The notes: a model not told the origin generated them from the letters alone. A stretch of 64,000 bases of DNA from Zopfochytrium polystomum (GCA_025765615.1 JAIVFJ010000225.1:1-64000), one strand, 5' to 3'; positions 8,932 to 20,631 are shown, counted from the stretch's first letter. Translations and numbers: made by a program.

Positions 8932-10972
8932 ATGGCGTTTCACCCTCGTCGACTTCTTGCCGCCCTCCCGCGTCGGCAGCCGTCAAAGTCGCCGTCGCCG
9001 TCATCGACGTTCCCGTTCATGTTCCCGTTCCCGTCCTTCCTCCTCGTCCCCAACCTCCTCCTCCTCTTCCGCGGCCGCTTCAGTCTGGTGCTCGCCGTCG
9101 TTTTCTGCATCGCCGCTGGCGTCGCCATCGGCTCCATGCTGGCCGTCGTCACCGTGCGGCCACGGACGGCGGCAGCGACAGCTCTGGAGGGTAGCTTCCG
9201 CGGGAGGACGGGCGTCGCCACGTTCAGGCAGGCCAACCGCGATCGCGTACGCAGCCACCACCTCCTCGAAGTCGAGCAACCGGTAGCAGCCGCGGTTGCT
9301 GTTGAACCGTCCACGAAGCCGATGGGCCAAATTTCCATGCTTCCATCGACAAGTGAGTCGAAAGGAACTTCCTCCACCACGCTCCGCGTACCAAGAAAGA
9401 CATCCGTGACCACTTCGACTACGGTAACCAGTTGTTGGGCCGCTGTAATGCACGCCAACACTCACCCCTCGCGATTATGTTTCCCATTCCAAAACAAAAA
9501 AAAAAAAAAAAAAAAAAACTTGGCTGACGGCGATTTCCAAAGTCCCCCACGCCCACACCGCACCCAAACTACCTGTACCTCGAAGACGAAGCGCCACCCT
9601 CGACTCTGACTGCGCTCCAACGCAGCCAGCTCCGACCCAAGCCAGGAGCAGCGCGGATCGCGTACCTCAACCGCCACGGCGGGACGCAGAACAACATGAA
9701 CTGGATAATGACGCAGTTCGGGCTGAGCGTGACGCAGATCAACCCGTTTGATCTTGAGATAGAGTACGGCATGTCAAAGGCCGACGCGGACGCCCTGCGC
9801 GAAAGCGGTAAGGGGGGGTTCATTTAGACGACTAGTACTCCAACCAGACATCCCGCACACGCTGACAGAGCCGTCATGTTTAATTTCATTCTTTTAAAAA
9901 GGGTTTACAGGGTCCTTGTGCGCGCAATACGACATCATCATCGTCGGCGACACGATCCCCGACGCCCGCCCGCTCCTGCAAGACCTCCACCAGCAAACAC
10001 CCGCCTGCTCGTCGACGCACATCATTCTCGAAATCACGGTGCGGTTCGACGCGTTGGTCGAGGACGGGGACGACTACGAGGAGTACCTGTCCATGTTCCG
10101 CGAACTGTACGAGCGGGACGAGAGGCGGCTGCACGTCGTCGCAAACAACCCGTTTGAGGTGTACTACGCGTTTCGGAGCGGCGTGCGGTTTCGGAGGTGG
10201 CGAGTGCTGAGGCCGGGTGGGGTTAGCGATGTAGCGGCGCTGGTAATTGTTTTTTTTCTTTTTCTTTTCTTTTTTCCCGGTATAACCAAAAACTCAATCC
10301 TAATTTTCCAGGACACCGTCGACTCGACCGTCGCCGCGTTTCGGGGCGTCTGGCCCAACCTCGACGAGCTCTTCACGCAGTTCAACATCCCGGTCCACTC
10401 GCTGGACTACCACTACGGCGGGCCGCGCACCCTGGCAAAGTACAAGGCGTACATCGACTCGCCGTACCAGGTGTCGACGATGAAGCTGTACGAGAACCTG
10501 GCGGCGGGCGTCGTCATGATGGTTCCGTCGCCGGGTCTTTGGCGCGAACTCAATTTGGTATGCCTTGCTGGTTGTTTGCGAGCGATGTCTTTCGTCATGC
10601 CAATATCCTCGAAACTTCTCTTCCCCCCCTTTTTTTCCCTTTTCCGAACCCCTTTCTTTTCAAACGGCCCTTCTCTCATCCTCCCAGAACGGCACCCAAG
10701 AATATACCCTCTGCTGGCCCGACGTGGAACCCCTCGACCTCGCCGACTACTCTCGTCTCATCGATTTCTACCACTCCGACATTTCGCCGTACATATACTA
10801 CTTTGACTCGTTCGAGGCGCTGCGTGCCAAGCTGAGCGCCGAGTCGGGGTGGTCGGACGGCGGGAGCAAGAACGTGCGAGAGACGGGGCCCGCATGGACG
10901 CTGGCGGAGCGGGAACGGACTCTGATGGGGTGGCAGGAGGTGTTGTTTGAAGCGGGGGCTTTGGTGTTGTAA
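8932..10972 (+). CDS. Putative type II membrane glycosyltransferase
   Basis: Exons read as 8932-9352, a possible short exon about 9396-9421, about 9584-9807, 9911-10242, 10312-10557 and 10688-10972. The last four junctions close in frame; the second and third exons are uncertain. The N-terminus has a basic start and one or two hydrophobic segments (residues about 27-45 and 50-74, FSLVLAVVFCIAAGVAIGS), suiting a Golgi/ER type II anchor. The lumenal part has IIIVGDTIPDARPLLQ, an Asp/Glu-rich acceptor-like stretch, HVVANNPFEVYYA, LDYHYGG and KLYENLAAGVVMMVPSP. The last resembles the nucleotide-sugar-binding C-lobe loop of GT-B glycosyltransferases, where K/E contact the donor. The donor and acceptor cannot be named. 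It lies between the two copies of the nuclease segment. The start at 8932 was chosen because the upstream in-frame Met at 8848 is coded by the microsatellite. Confidence 0.6.
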
Positions 10973-11767
10973 TATTATGGATTGGCGTGAGGGGAGAGGG
11001 GCGAGGCGGAGTATGTAAAAAGGGAGATTGTGCTTCCTGCATCGGCGGCTTTTCGCACGCTTGCTCGGTTTCTTTTCACTTTTTTGGTTTTGCTTAAGAC
11101 ATACACGGAGGTGGGGGAGGCGGGCGTTGGGGTTTCGTAATTGGTAGGGCTACCCGCAACATGAGCTTGATAACTATATTATAAGATGACAGGCCACCAA
11201 CTGCCTTCTCCACTTGTTTTGTTCCATTTCCGCGCCCTGCTATCTGCCTAACTCACCAAGGGATGTCGGGGTCGCAAGTGGTATCATTACAATCGCGAAA
11301 GCGCTGGTAATCAAACGGGCGATGATTTGCGATAGGATCCACGGGGCGTGGTGTTATTCCTTTCAATCAATGGACAAGAAAGGGACAAACAGGCTTCTTC
11401 CAGAAGAGCCACAGAAGAGAAGAACCCAGTGGACCGTCGCAAGGGTATTGATATGGCGAGAGTCTAATTCATAGAGCGTCGAGGGGGAGCAGGTAAAGCG
11501 GGAGGAAACGCATAGAATGTGATTCTCGCACCAATAGCAGTGTGAGCGTTGAAAAGAGTAGCAGGATGGATGCGGAGGGAAAGGAGGTATTGATATGGGG
11601 AGTCTGAAATGAAAATACCGCGCGGACGAAAGCAGGTAAACCTCCGTGCGCCTCCGGCACTGAAAAGGGTAAGGGGAGGACGACGAAGCCACAAACAAGG
11701 ACCAGATATCGACGTGCGGGGTAAGGGTGAATAAAATGGATGATCAATATCAGAGAGAGCAATGCTG
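10973..11767. other. Intergenic 3' region, start of duplicated segment B
   Basis: From about 11105 the sequence matches the end of the ankyrin gene and its 3' flank (ggtgggggaggcgggcgttg here, ggtgggggacgcgagcgttg at 3558). It continues with the shared block at 11275-11450. No gene supported. Confidence 0.6.
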
Positions 11768-13243
11768 TCAATCCGACTTGACCCAAAGCTCGCGGTGAAG
11801 GATGTTCGATGCCACGCCGACGAGCAACGCACCGAACAGGCGGTCGTGTCTCACGTCGAAAGGAGGTCTAAGCAGGTGCCAATTGACCGTGCAGTCGTAC
11901 TCAACTAGCCCGGAAAGCTCGGTTTGCTCCAAATCGTCATCATCCATCTGACGAATACGTTCCGCAGCCTCGTCGAGGGCCATTCTGAAGTCGTGGACGC
12001 GGTAGGGGTCGTTCTCGAGCGACACGAGGTTCTGGTTTGGTATATCGTGCAAGCCAAAGTACCGCGACGCGACGATAAGCACGTCTCCGTCGCTGGTTCT
12101 CACGGCCATATCGAATACGGGGTCCCTTCTGGCCAACCGACGGACGGACAGTACGTGCTCGTCGTTGCGCGTGTTCATGTGAAGCGCGGTTGCGATCATC
12201 CCTTGAAAACCGGCGCGGTTCAGGCCGTTGCGCCAGAAGTTTGTGCTGCGGAGCCGGGCGAGGGTTCGTTTGCAGTGGACGTAGCAGAGGAGTCGCAGCT
12301 CCCGGAATCGATCGCGGCCGCGGAGCGGCACGGGGGGCATGGGGCGGGCGACGGGTAGGGCAGAGAATCCGGCAGCGTCAATTTTTAGAGGCTCCTTCAT
12401 TACGCCCGACTTGAAAAGGTTGCTGGAGACGCCAAAGACCACCGCGCAATTCACCTTTCTACGATCAAACTGAAAAGGGAGCGACTGGTCGTCGCCGTTG
12501 CTTAGAAGGGAGGCATATTTGCGCACCTGATAAATCGCTTCCTTGAAAGTTTCGTCAATCTTCGTAGCTATTTCCTTCTCCGTGGATTTCTCAGTTTTCT
12601 TAATGAGAGTCTCCCCCATTGTTTCCTTGGTTTTCGTAATGAGAGTCCAAGACTGAGATATCAACGAGCGTGGGTCCATGTTTCTGAATCGGCCGACCTC
12701 CGATTCCAGCTTCTCCAAGTTTAAAACGCCTACTTCCTCGCGTCCGTCAACTAATGCGCAAGCCACGTCCGCAATGTAGGGAGTTTGTATGTACTTGAAT
12801 TCAATGACTAGCACGCCGCCGTCGTTGCCCACAATCGCCAGGTCGGCGTACTTGCCACCGACCTTAATTTCCGAGTAGACCTGTTCGTCGGGAGCCAAGA
12901 GCGCCACGACAGCCATGGTAAAGATAGCTCCAAACGAGGCCTCGTTCAGCCCGCCCTTCCAAAAGACAGGACCAGGGAGAATGCCTAAAGTGAGCTTGAT
13001 GACGGCGCAAGCGCGGTCGCGCAATTGCTGTCGCCGTTCGAGGCCGCCGAGCGGTTTGACATCAACCGATGCATCGAGGCGCGGAAGAACCGGGTCGGAG
13101 CGGCCACTGCTGCCGCACGGGGCCACCTGGAGGCTTTTCTTGATGTCTTCCCTTGGCGCGATGGGGCGCTGTGGGGAAGGAGGAGGTGTACGCAGGCCGT
13201 GGACAGGGGAGGCGCGAGTTGGGAGTGTGGAGAATGAGGGCAC
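11768..13243 (-). CDS. Tandem PD-(D/E)XK nuclease-like protein, copy B
   Basis: An open frame of about 490 codons, paralogous to 4232-6013. The first domain keeps E125, D134 and E148-x-K150 (QVYSEI, GGKYADLAIVG, VIEFKY) and differs from copy A at about 5 of 63 residues. The second domain (FWRNGLNRAGF ... FDMAVRTSDG ... IVASRY ... GVASNIL) has lost the catalytic E and K and is far more diverged from copy A. A 30-40 bp tandem duplication (about 12597-12650) has lengthened the charged linker after the first domain. No ATG precedes the conserved Met in FGAIFTMAVVALL; the frame opens with GTG at 13243. The real start is therefore in an upstream exon, or the gene is decaying. The Pro-rich HGLRTPPPSPQRP segment is shared with copy A. 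Confidence 0.65.
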   Translation of the reverse strand: MPSFSTLPTRASPVHGLRTPPPSPQRPIAPREDIKKSLQVAPCGSSGRSDPVLPRLDASVDVKPLGGLERRQQLRDRACAVIKLTLGILPGPVFWKGGLNEASFGAIFTMAVVALLAPDEQVYSEIKVGGKYADLAIVGNDGGVLVIEFKYIQTPYIADVACALVDGREEVGVLNLEKLESEVGRFRNMDPRSLISQSWTLITKTKETMGETLIKKTEKSTEKEIATKIDETFKEAIYQVRKYASLLSNGDDQSLPFQFDRRKVNCAVVFGVSSNLFKSGVMKEPLKIDAAGFSALPVARPMPPVPLRGRDRFRELRLLCYVHCKRTLARLRSTNFWRNGLNRAGFQGMIATALHMNTRNDEHVLSVRRLARRDPVFDMAVRTSDGDVLIVASRYFGLHDIPNQNLVSLENDPYRVHDFRMALDEAAERIRQMDDDDLEQTELSGLVEYDCTVNWHLLRPPFDVRHDRLFGALLVGVASNILHRELWVKSD

Positions 13244-14715
13244 TTTGTTAGACGTGGATCAGTTCGGAATGAGAAAGGAGATAAGAGTAGACGCCCTTTT
13301 ACGACAAAGCCAGTCGGCAGTCTTCAGGGGGTTGGTAGCTGGGGAAAACGGCGGGGGGAGTAGAGGTTGTGGGATGATGGGTGGAACTCGAGAAATGGCA
13401 GGATAATAGAGAGAGGAGGGCTTGGGCGAAGACCGGCACCGAATTCGAAGCGAGCGGTCATTTACAGTTTGGGCATCCCTCGCGATGTATCGAGGACAGT
13501 ACGTGCCGCATTGCAGCCATGTATTGAAGGTAAAAGTGAAGGAGAGGTGACAGGCAGGAGCGAAATGGCGCCTCTGACAGCGAGTGGGCGTGAGAGATTG
13601 TAAAATTATCTGGTGGAGCGATGATTGGGCATCGCAAGGGCGGGAGGGGGGAGGGAAGGGGGGTTGGAGGTCGTGACGTTACGGCGATCACTGGGCACCG
13701 CGCCGTCCGTTTTGTCTGTCGCGCGGTATCCAGCTGTCGACATGACGTGATATTTGCAGTGAGCGATTCAAATAGTCGAAGGATCGGAGAGGATCGAGAA
13801 CAGAGGAGGGAGTAAGGCGAGGGGGAGGGAGTGAAGGGGGGGTTGGGGGGCGGGTCGGGACGAGACTTGAGCGACGAAGGATACGTGCAGGAGGGGGGGG
13901 GAAGCTGGCGAGCGAAGGGAGAGCGGGTTGGATGTTTGTTTTTTCTCTTTTTTTGGGGATGGGAGAGGGCGGAGCAGGCGGGCTCTTTAAATACGGATGG
14001 GTTTTGGTTCTTTGTCCGGTCCGTTCTCTCTGGGTCCGAGAAAACGGACTAAAGCAGCCTTGAAAATGTTTCGGGGGGAGCAAAAAAAAGTTTTCGATTG
14101 GGGGGGTGGTCGGTCTCCATTTCGGGGTGGTCTGTCTCCAATAGTGAAAAGTTTTTTTTGCCCTCCACCAAACTTTTTTTTTGCTGCCTCAAAATCTCAA
14201 GGTATATGAAATTAGTAAGACATATTCGTCATTCACTCACCAAAAAAAAAAAAAATCCATCAAGAAGCGGAGTTTCCTGTTTATCAGACAGTGTTAGGAA
14301 GACTTGGATTAACGGGGCTCCGATTCGTCTATCTGTTCCAAGGACGCCAATGAGGGCCGAAAAAGAACCAATAGTGTGCCGTCCTTTGTTTGGACCCTGG
14401 TACTGGTGACGGGGCTCAGGTCGGATCCCATCGCGGAACCGGACGGAACGCGGTTTGTGTACCGCTCTCAGTTGCACACACACACACACACACACACACA
14501 CAGGAGACCTCTCTCTCTCTCTGCCCCCTCCGTCCCCCTCGCTTCCATTCAACTTTGACGGCAGCGGATAACCGGGCACCAAGCAAGGTACAAAATCGTA
14601 ACAACGGAAAATGCGCGTCGCGTCAACCGCGGACCCCACTATTTCTTTCTTGGCGTGTCGCAACACATAGTACCCCGCGGGCCGACTGTTTTGCCTTTCC
14701 CCTCACCGAGCTCGC
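13244..14715. other. Upstream region of nuclease gene B and intergenic sequence
   Basis: 13300-14050 is the counterpart of the copy A upstream region. It holds the ggagcgatgattgggcatcgc block at 13615, ccgtccgttttgtctgtc at about 13706 and ctttaaata at about 13985. After 14070 the similarity stops. A CA repeat occupies 14475-14501 and a CT repeat 14511-14523. No gene supported. Confidence 0.45.
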
Positions 14716-14882
14716 GTGACCGGGGAGAGCGGATCAGCGATGCTCGTCGGATGGATGGGGAGGGAGGGAAAGACACGGACTAAAAGGAAAATACAAAATT
14801 ATTTTTCTTGTCTGGGGCCAATTCATCCAGATAAGCAGAAAGAGAACAGAGACAGACAGGCATGGAGAGAAAAAAAATTTAT

Positions 14883-15053
<171 letters not shown>

Positions 15054-15167
15054 TTTTTTTTTTTTTGCCTTTGTTCTCTTTTTTTTCTCCAACCGATTGC
15101 CGAAAAGGCAGTGTGCGCTTCGACTGACCACCACCAGAAACGAATCCACTATTACTCAAACAAGCGA

Positions 15168-16606
15168 ATGGCATCATCCGCCATCGCCGCGCTCCACAGC
15201 AGCAGCAGTCTTCACCATCCTCATCAGCCCCACCTCGACGACAACGACGACTACCACTACGACGACCAGAAGCACCAGCAGCACCAGCTTCAGCACGGCA
15301 CCACCCCATCGTCGGCGTCATCGTCGTCGTCCTCCTCCTCCCTCTCTTCCTCCTCCCCGTCGTTCGCCGCACATCCGCCCCCGCCTCTCAACACCACCAC
15401 CAACACAGACCCAGACGCGCCGCTGCCGTCGCCCTCGCTGTCGTCAAGCACCTCCGCGGCCGCGATGGACGGCGACCCACCCATGATCCTGGGGATGCGC
15501 GAAAAGTTTTACCAGTCGGTGCGTCGTTGTTCCTGTTTCCTTCATGTCCTAGCACCCCATTTTCTCTTACACGCGCGGAACGTCGCGTCGTCACCACCAC
15601 CCACTGCCACCAAACCCAGGCACCCTCCGGCGCGGACGTCCTGCACGAAATGTACCTCGCGGCGTTCGACGGCAAGCTGTTCCATACGCCGCAGAGCGGG
15701 CTGTTCCGGACGGGCGGAGGCGGCGGCGGTGGTGGCTCGGCGACGATCCGTGTGCTGGATGCGTTTTGCGGGACAAGGGCGTGGGCGATCGAGATGGCCG
15801 AGACGTACCCGAGCGTCGAGGTCGTGTGCATGGTGAGAAAGGGTCAGGGAGAGGGAGTGAGTGTTGGGGAAGAGAGAGTGTGTGTGTGTGTGTGTGAGAG
15901 TGTGTGTGTGTATGATTGGTCGGCTTCCGCGCTTTCTGTCTCCGTGCGATCGCGTGAGCTCCCCGGCAGAGTTTTTCTGTCTTTTACCTCGCCGCCTCCA
16001 AAGGAAGGAAATGTCCGGAGGAGTTCTTGTTCTGTCTCCCACCACCCCGTCTTTTTGTCTCCCTCCATTTTGTCTCAACCCCCCCACAAACAGGAATCCC
16101 GCCCTCTCGAGCCACCGCCCCCATCTTCGTCGTCGTCGTCGTCCTCACCGTCCTCTCCAACACCACAATCACCCGCACCCGCACCCGCACCCGCATCATC
16201 AGCAACAAGAACAACACGAACACCAGCAACCCCGCACGCCCTGCCCCCCAACCTCACCATCCTCCAAGGCACGCCCTTCGACGGCCTCCCCTGTACGTAT
16301 TCAAAAAATAATCCTCCTTCTTCTAGATTCTTCTACCTTTTGACGCATACACTTCCCCCAGTCCCCGCCCACCACTTCGACCTCATCCACTCGCGCTCGG
16401 TCCTCGTCGGCGTCGCCTCCGCCCGCGAGCCGTACGTGCTGCGCGAATACGTGCGGGTCGCCAAACGCGGCGGGTTCGTGCTGCTGTACGAGCCGTACCT
16501 GATCATGCAGCGGCCGGGGCCGGTTGCGCTCGCGCTGTCGGACGGGAGTGAGTGTTGTTCCCTCCCTTTGTGTTTGTTTGAAAAAATATGGAGGTAATGA
16601 CACGCC

Positions 16607-16650
<44 letters not shown>

Positions 16651-17134
16651 ACCCAGTCATGGCGGGGATGACGGCCGCGGGCATCGACGTGCGCGGGAGC
16701 TTGAAGCTGGACGTGAAGCTGATGGACGCCGGCGTGGAGGAGGTCGAGGAGGGGATGCGGTCGTCGCCGGTAAGGGGGTGTGCAGTTTTTTGAGTGTGTG
16801 TGTGTGTGTGTGAATGCGATGCGTGCAATGGGTGCGATGCGTGCGCGGGCGTGGCGCGCGGTGCTGCGCATTCCTCAACGCAAACAAACCCTAACCCGTT
16901 TCCCTCACAAAACAGATCAACTGGGGCGGTCCCTTCGGCGGCATCTGCCATCGGTACCTCCTCGCGGCGTACAACGCTCTCAAGCCGTTCTACGTCGGGT
17001 ACCGCTCCGCGACGTCGTCCCTCGACGCGACCGCCGCGGCGGCCGAGTACGACGCGATGGTGGTGCAGGTGGGCGACGAGTGCCGGCAGCACCGGAGCTA
17101 CTTGAATTGGTTTTACGCGTTTGGGGAGGTGTGA
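15168..17134 (+). CDS. SAM-dependent methyltransferase
   Basis: Six exons: 15168-15518, 15620-15832, 16094-16292, 16362-16547, 16657-16769 and 16916-17134; all phases close, giving about 426 residues. The first about 100 residues are Ser/His/Pro-rich and disordered. The core is a Rossmann methyltransferase: motif I reads VLDAFCGTRAWAIEMA, a variant of the usual VLDxGCGxGxW with F and R replacing two glycines. It is followed by LTILQGTPFDGLPF, FDLIHSRSVLVGV (motif IV region) and VAKRGGFVLLYEP (post-motif). The substrate is unknown; the layout resembles the broad fungal LaeA/UMTA-like group. Exon 3 encodes a low-complexity Ser/Pro/Ala/Thr insertion between motifs I and II. Introns 2, 4 and 5 carry GT or CA microsatellites next to splice sites. 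The start was taken as the ATG after the CT repeat. Confidence 0.75.
16608..16643. repeat. (CA)n microsatellite in a methyltransferase intron
   Basis: About 16 CA units ending just before the acceptor at 16655-16656. GT-rich repeats lie after the donors of neighbouring introns (15879-15912 and 16793-16812). Confidence 0.9.
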
Positions 17135-17429
17135 GACAGCCGATGGACCGAGGGGGGAAAGTCGGGGAGGGATGAGGGAAGGAAGGTGGTGTGTTTATGT
17201 CTAAAAAAAAAATCAAAGTTTTGGGCAAGTTTCCGTTGACAAGTGACAGATCGGGGAAATGCCTGGGGTTGGGGACCGGAAGGCAAGAAGGAAGGCCCGA
17301 TTTGAAATGAAAAAGGTGGCAGAGACGGCATCGTTGAGGCGCCTAGCCGTCCATGTGAAAGCGAGCGAGCGGTGCAAGTTCAGCGAGAAAGATGGATAAT
17401 GCCGCATGACCAATTGCCGTGGCACAGGG
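17135..17429. other. Intergenic region
   Basis: No coding or structural signal was recognised, apart from an A-run at about 17203-17211. Confidence 0.4.
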
Positions 17430-17905
17430 ACAGCGAGGAATGTATGGAAGAATCCAACGTCCAAATTCCCTCCTCCTCTTTGACCTCGTCCTCGTCATCT
17501 TCCCATCAGCGAGTCCAGCCGGCAGCTGCCGGCGGTCGCACTGATGGAAGAACGCCGGGCTCGAATTCATGTACGATGAGAGCGCGATGGATCTCTCCAG
17601 CTCGCACGGCCAGATACGATCCGTGCAATGGTGCAAGGACAGCGGATTCGAACTGGAGTTTACAAGCGAGGCGATTGTTACAGCAGCCCAGCTGCGTAAG
17701 CTTCGCATTTTGCAGTGGTGGAGGGACAGCTGCCTGGAGGTGAACTGCTCTGCGGTCGATTTCATAACCAGCCAGGAGGCCTTTGTCTGTTTTAAAGCGC
17801 GTTTGATGGAGAATGGTGGAGGCATCGTTTCAAGGTGCATGTGGAGCCGAGGGCGGCAGCGGAAGCATATTAAGCACTTTACAACGAGTTGTGAAATAAA
17901 CTCCA
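17430..17905 (+). pseudogene. Fragment of an LQWW-repeat (ankyrin-like) gene
   Basis: Frames here contain diverged copies of the repeat seen intact at 36556-37419: LPWHRDSE at about 17427, then (in another frame, after a stop) WKNAGLEFMYDESAMDL, VQWCKDSGFELEF and LQWWRDSCLEV. A stop lies directly before WKNAG, the first unit is in a different frame, and the remainder reads out into unrelated sequence ending near 17905. I read it as a truncated relic of the family rather than a working gene. A short product from the Met at 17569 cannot be excluded. Confidence 0.6.
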
Positions 17906-18059
17906 CAATAATGACAGCTCAGTCTTTGATTGTGTCCCCCCGACGCCAATGCCCGTGGTCGTGACGAAGCCGGTTTTTCCGCGTCTCAACGTGCGGCCAA
18001 AGCAGCCGGTGGTGGGCACGGGCCCCAACCACGCCCGGCGATTCGTTGCAAATCCCACA

Positions 18060-18358
18060 GATAACACCGCCACGTCTGTGTCCGTCTGATTACGGACGAT
18101 GGGGAGGAAATCGTCCTCGACTGGACGGCTGCGCGCTACGGCCACATCCACAATTCCTTCAGGGGCGGATTCCTGCCCAGTGATCCTGGGGAGCCAAGAC
18201 GACCCAGCAGACAACCCAGCAGACGAAAACTTGCGCGCCGTCCAGCGCAAGAGGTTCCCCAGCAGCGCCCGGCGGAGCCGAATGCCGAGCTATTGCACCG
18301 CCCCCGGACTGGATCACCTTGAAAATGTCGGTGGCGCTGGCCAAGCCTTCCAATCTTA
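18060..18358 (+). pseudogene. Possible gene fragment (DWTA-motif protein)
   Basis: One frame reads HVCVRLITDDGEEIVLDWTA, which resembles a beta-strand pair found in several fungal families ending in VDWTA. After that the frame becomes Arg/Pro-rich and stops. No start codon or splice context was found. It is kept only as a possible remnant. Confidence 0.2.
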
Positions 18359-18360
18359 GC

Positions 18361-19672
18361 CCCCCGGGTGCCTAATTTTGTTGCGAGCCTTGTCCCAGTG
18401 CTGCTGACGGCGACGTTGACACCGAGTAGTTTGAATCCGGCCTTTGCTTCGATATGAAATCGGGTATGCGCTGCGTATCATGGACTTTTTGCTGCTCTAC
18501 TTGACCCGAGCCAAGTGGCCAAGTGGCATGCCAACACGTACAGCTTTCCTTCTTCCTTTATTTTCAATTGTGCGCTCGCTGCCTCTCCAACCTCGCCAGA
18601 CTGGCCTCTTCTGTTGATACACGTCTACCTCCAACGCGGATGCATCCAGTTCACGGGCAGAGGTTGCGATCACTGAGATCCGATCGGGTCGAATGTTCAA
18701 TGCTCATTTTCGTCGAATACTCCATTGGTTCTTCACGCAAACCTTCCGGTATGACTCGTTCTTGGGGCTCACACGATGGCGTTGTCCTCTCGTATTGCCC
18801 ATTTCGTCACAACGGTCTCCGCGCGGCTGAAAAATCAATACTTCTTCTCTTCACATTCTTTCCCTCGCTTGAAAGTCTGCATGTATCCCCTTTTGTGGAT
18901 CCGGCGGCCGACTTCATCCGGGCCAGGGATTTTTTCAGGCAAAGTCAGATATTCGAATATCTGACATTTGTCTGAAAAAAATGACAAAATGTCATTTGAC
19001 AAAAAGAAGTCGAGGGTCTTTTGGGCCAATCACAGTCGCACGTCTCAAGGGCTGAACAACGGGCGGAAGGTCGAAGATCGCCGCCCGGATGCGGGCTGAG
19101 GTGCTCGCCATTTTTTTCCCAGCTTTGTCAGGGGTTTTGGCCCAGCGTGCCCGCACTTCAATGCCGGCGTCTCATCCGCTTCCGCTTTTTTTCTCTCGTT
19201 TTGTTCTCCACCGTGCTTCCATTCCCGATTGTCAATGCCCGCACGTCGCTGCCCTCGCCGCCGCGCTCGCAGTCGAACCTGCCTTCGCCCTGCTTCAAGC
19301 GACAGCATCATCATCACACTAGCCGCTGTCGCCGTCGCAGTCGGGCAGTTTCGCGGGCTGAGCCAGTGCGCCACGCGAAGAACAAGCTTGTTCGCAGGAT
19401 TTGCATGCCTTCTCCAGGTCTGCCCGGAACAGACGCAGTCACAAAAAGAGAGACAGAGAGACCGAGAGGGCGGTGACACTCTTCGTTGGGTTCCGCATGC
19501 AGCGGACCGAGAATCCGAGGCTAGCCGGAAAAGACACACTCCCAGAACTATGACAGGGCGGGTCCGACGTTCATAAGGAAATAGCTTCCCGCCTCGATCA
19601 CACACTCACACGCAGGCAGACCGCACGCAGCCCCCACCCAACTGCCACCCGCGTAGCCCGCCCCACTCCCTC
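18361..19672. other. Intergenic region with hairpin sequences
   Basis: No supported gene. Open frames here lack domain signals. The region contains the inverted repeat at 18930-18980, described separately. Confidence 0.4.
18930..18997. repeat. Near-perfect inverted repeat plus a second hairpin
   Basis: The arms 18930-18954 and 18955-18980 are reverse complements, with one mismatch and one indel. The inner 22 bp (18944-18965, centred on ATTCGAAT) is a perfect palindrome. Immediately after it, AAATGACA / TGTCATTT (about 18979-18997) forms a second small hairpin. The outer arms end in TTTTTTCAG and CTGAAAAAA. It could be a cruciform-forming site, a tiny MITE remnant or a dyad protein-binding site. 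Confidence 0.8.
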
Positions 19673-20600
19673 ATGGCGACGATGAGCACGAGGAGGAGCA
19701 GCAGCAGCAGCATCAGCAGCGTCAGCAGCAGCAAAAGCAGACGGACGCTCGCCATAACCACCGCGGCTCCGCCCACCGCCGGCGCTGCCGTCTCCCTCCG
19801 TGTTGCCGTCGCCCTCACGCTCAGCCTCGCCCTCGCACTCGCCCTCGCGCTTTGCCCGACCCCGTCCGCTGCCGCCGACGAGGTCCGCACGATCGGCGGC
19901 GAGACCGTAACGGTGCGATTTTTGATTCTTGCGGTTCCTGTTTCGTGTTCCCCCCTCCCTCTTTCGAGCCTCTCGGTTTTACACTTGGTGCAGGTTTTGG
20001 GCGCGCGCTTCACTAAAACGTCCGGTCTCGTGCACACACACAAATATTCATTCACGCACACGCACCCCCCTCTCACACACACACACACACACACACACAC
20101 ATCCCCAAGGTCCATAATCGCATCGGCGTCGGTGCCGCCGGCAGGGTGTTCGACGCAACGGACAGCCAGGGCAAGCCCGTGGTCGTTAAGAACTTGTTCG
20201 ACTACCGCAGCTTTTCGAAGGACGAGATCGACGCGACCAAAGCAGGTGAAACCCCGCCTTCCGCGCGCCATTCGCTCCTATTGTCAATTCACACCACCAC
20301 GCACACCCCCCCCTCTCTCTCTCCCCGCACGACAGCCGGCCAATACATCTCGCACGAAGGCAAGTCGATGGTGCAGCGCAAAGTCGGGACGCAGAGCCTG
20401 GACAGCTACCTCCAGGACAAGAAAAAGAGCCCGGGCGGGTGGGTGCCCAAGAGCGGCGAGATCAGCCGGCAGCTGGAGGCGCAGCAGGAGAAGATCGGGT
20501 GGTTGCACCAGGACGGGCACAGGGACAATGTGCGCGTGGACACGAGCAAGAAGTCGCCGGAGGTGAGTTGAAAGAAACGTCTTGTCGCTGAAGAACTGAA

Positions 20601-20631
<31 letters not shown>

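Noticed and set aside
16885..16897. Telomere-like ccctaaccc text
   Set aside because: A single occurrence inside an intron; no tandem array.
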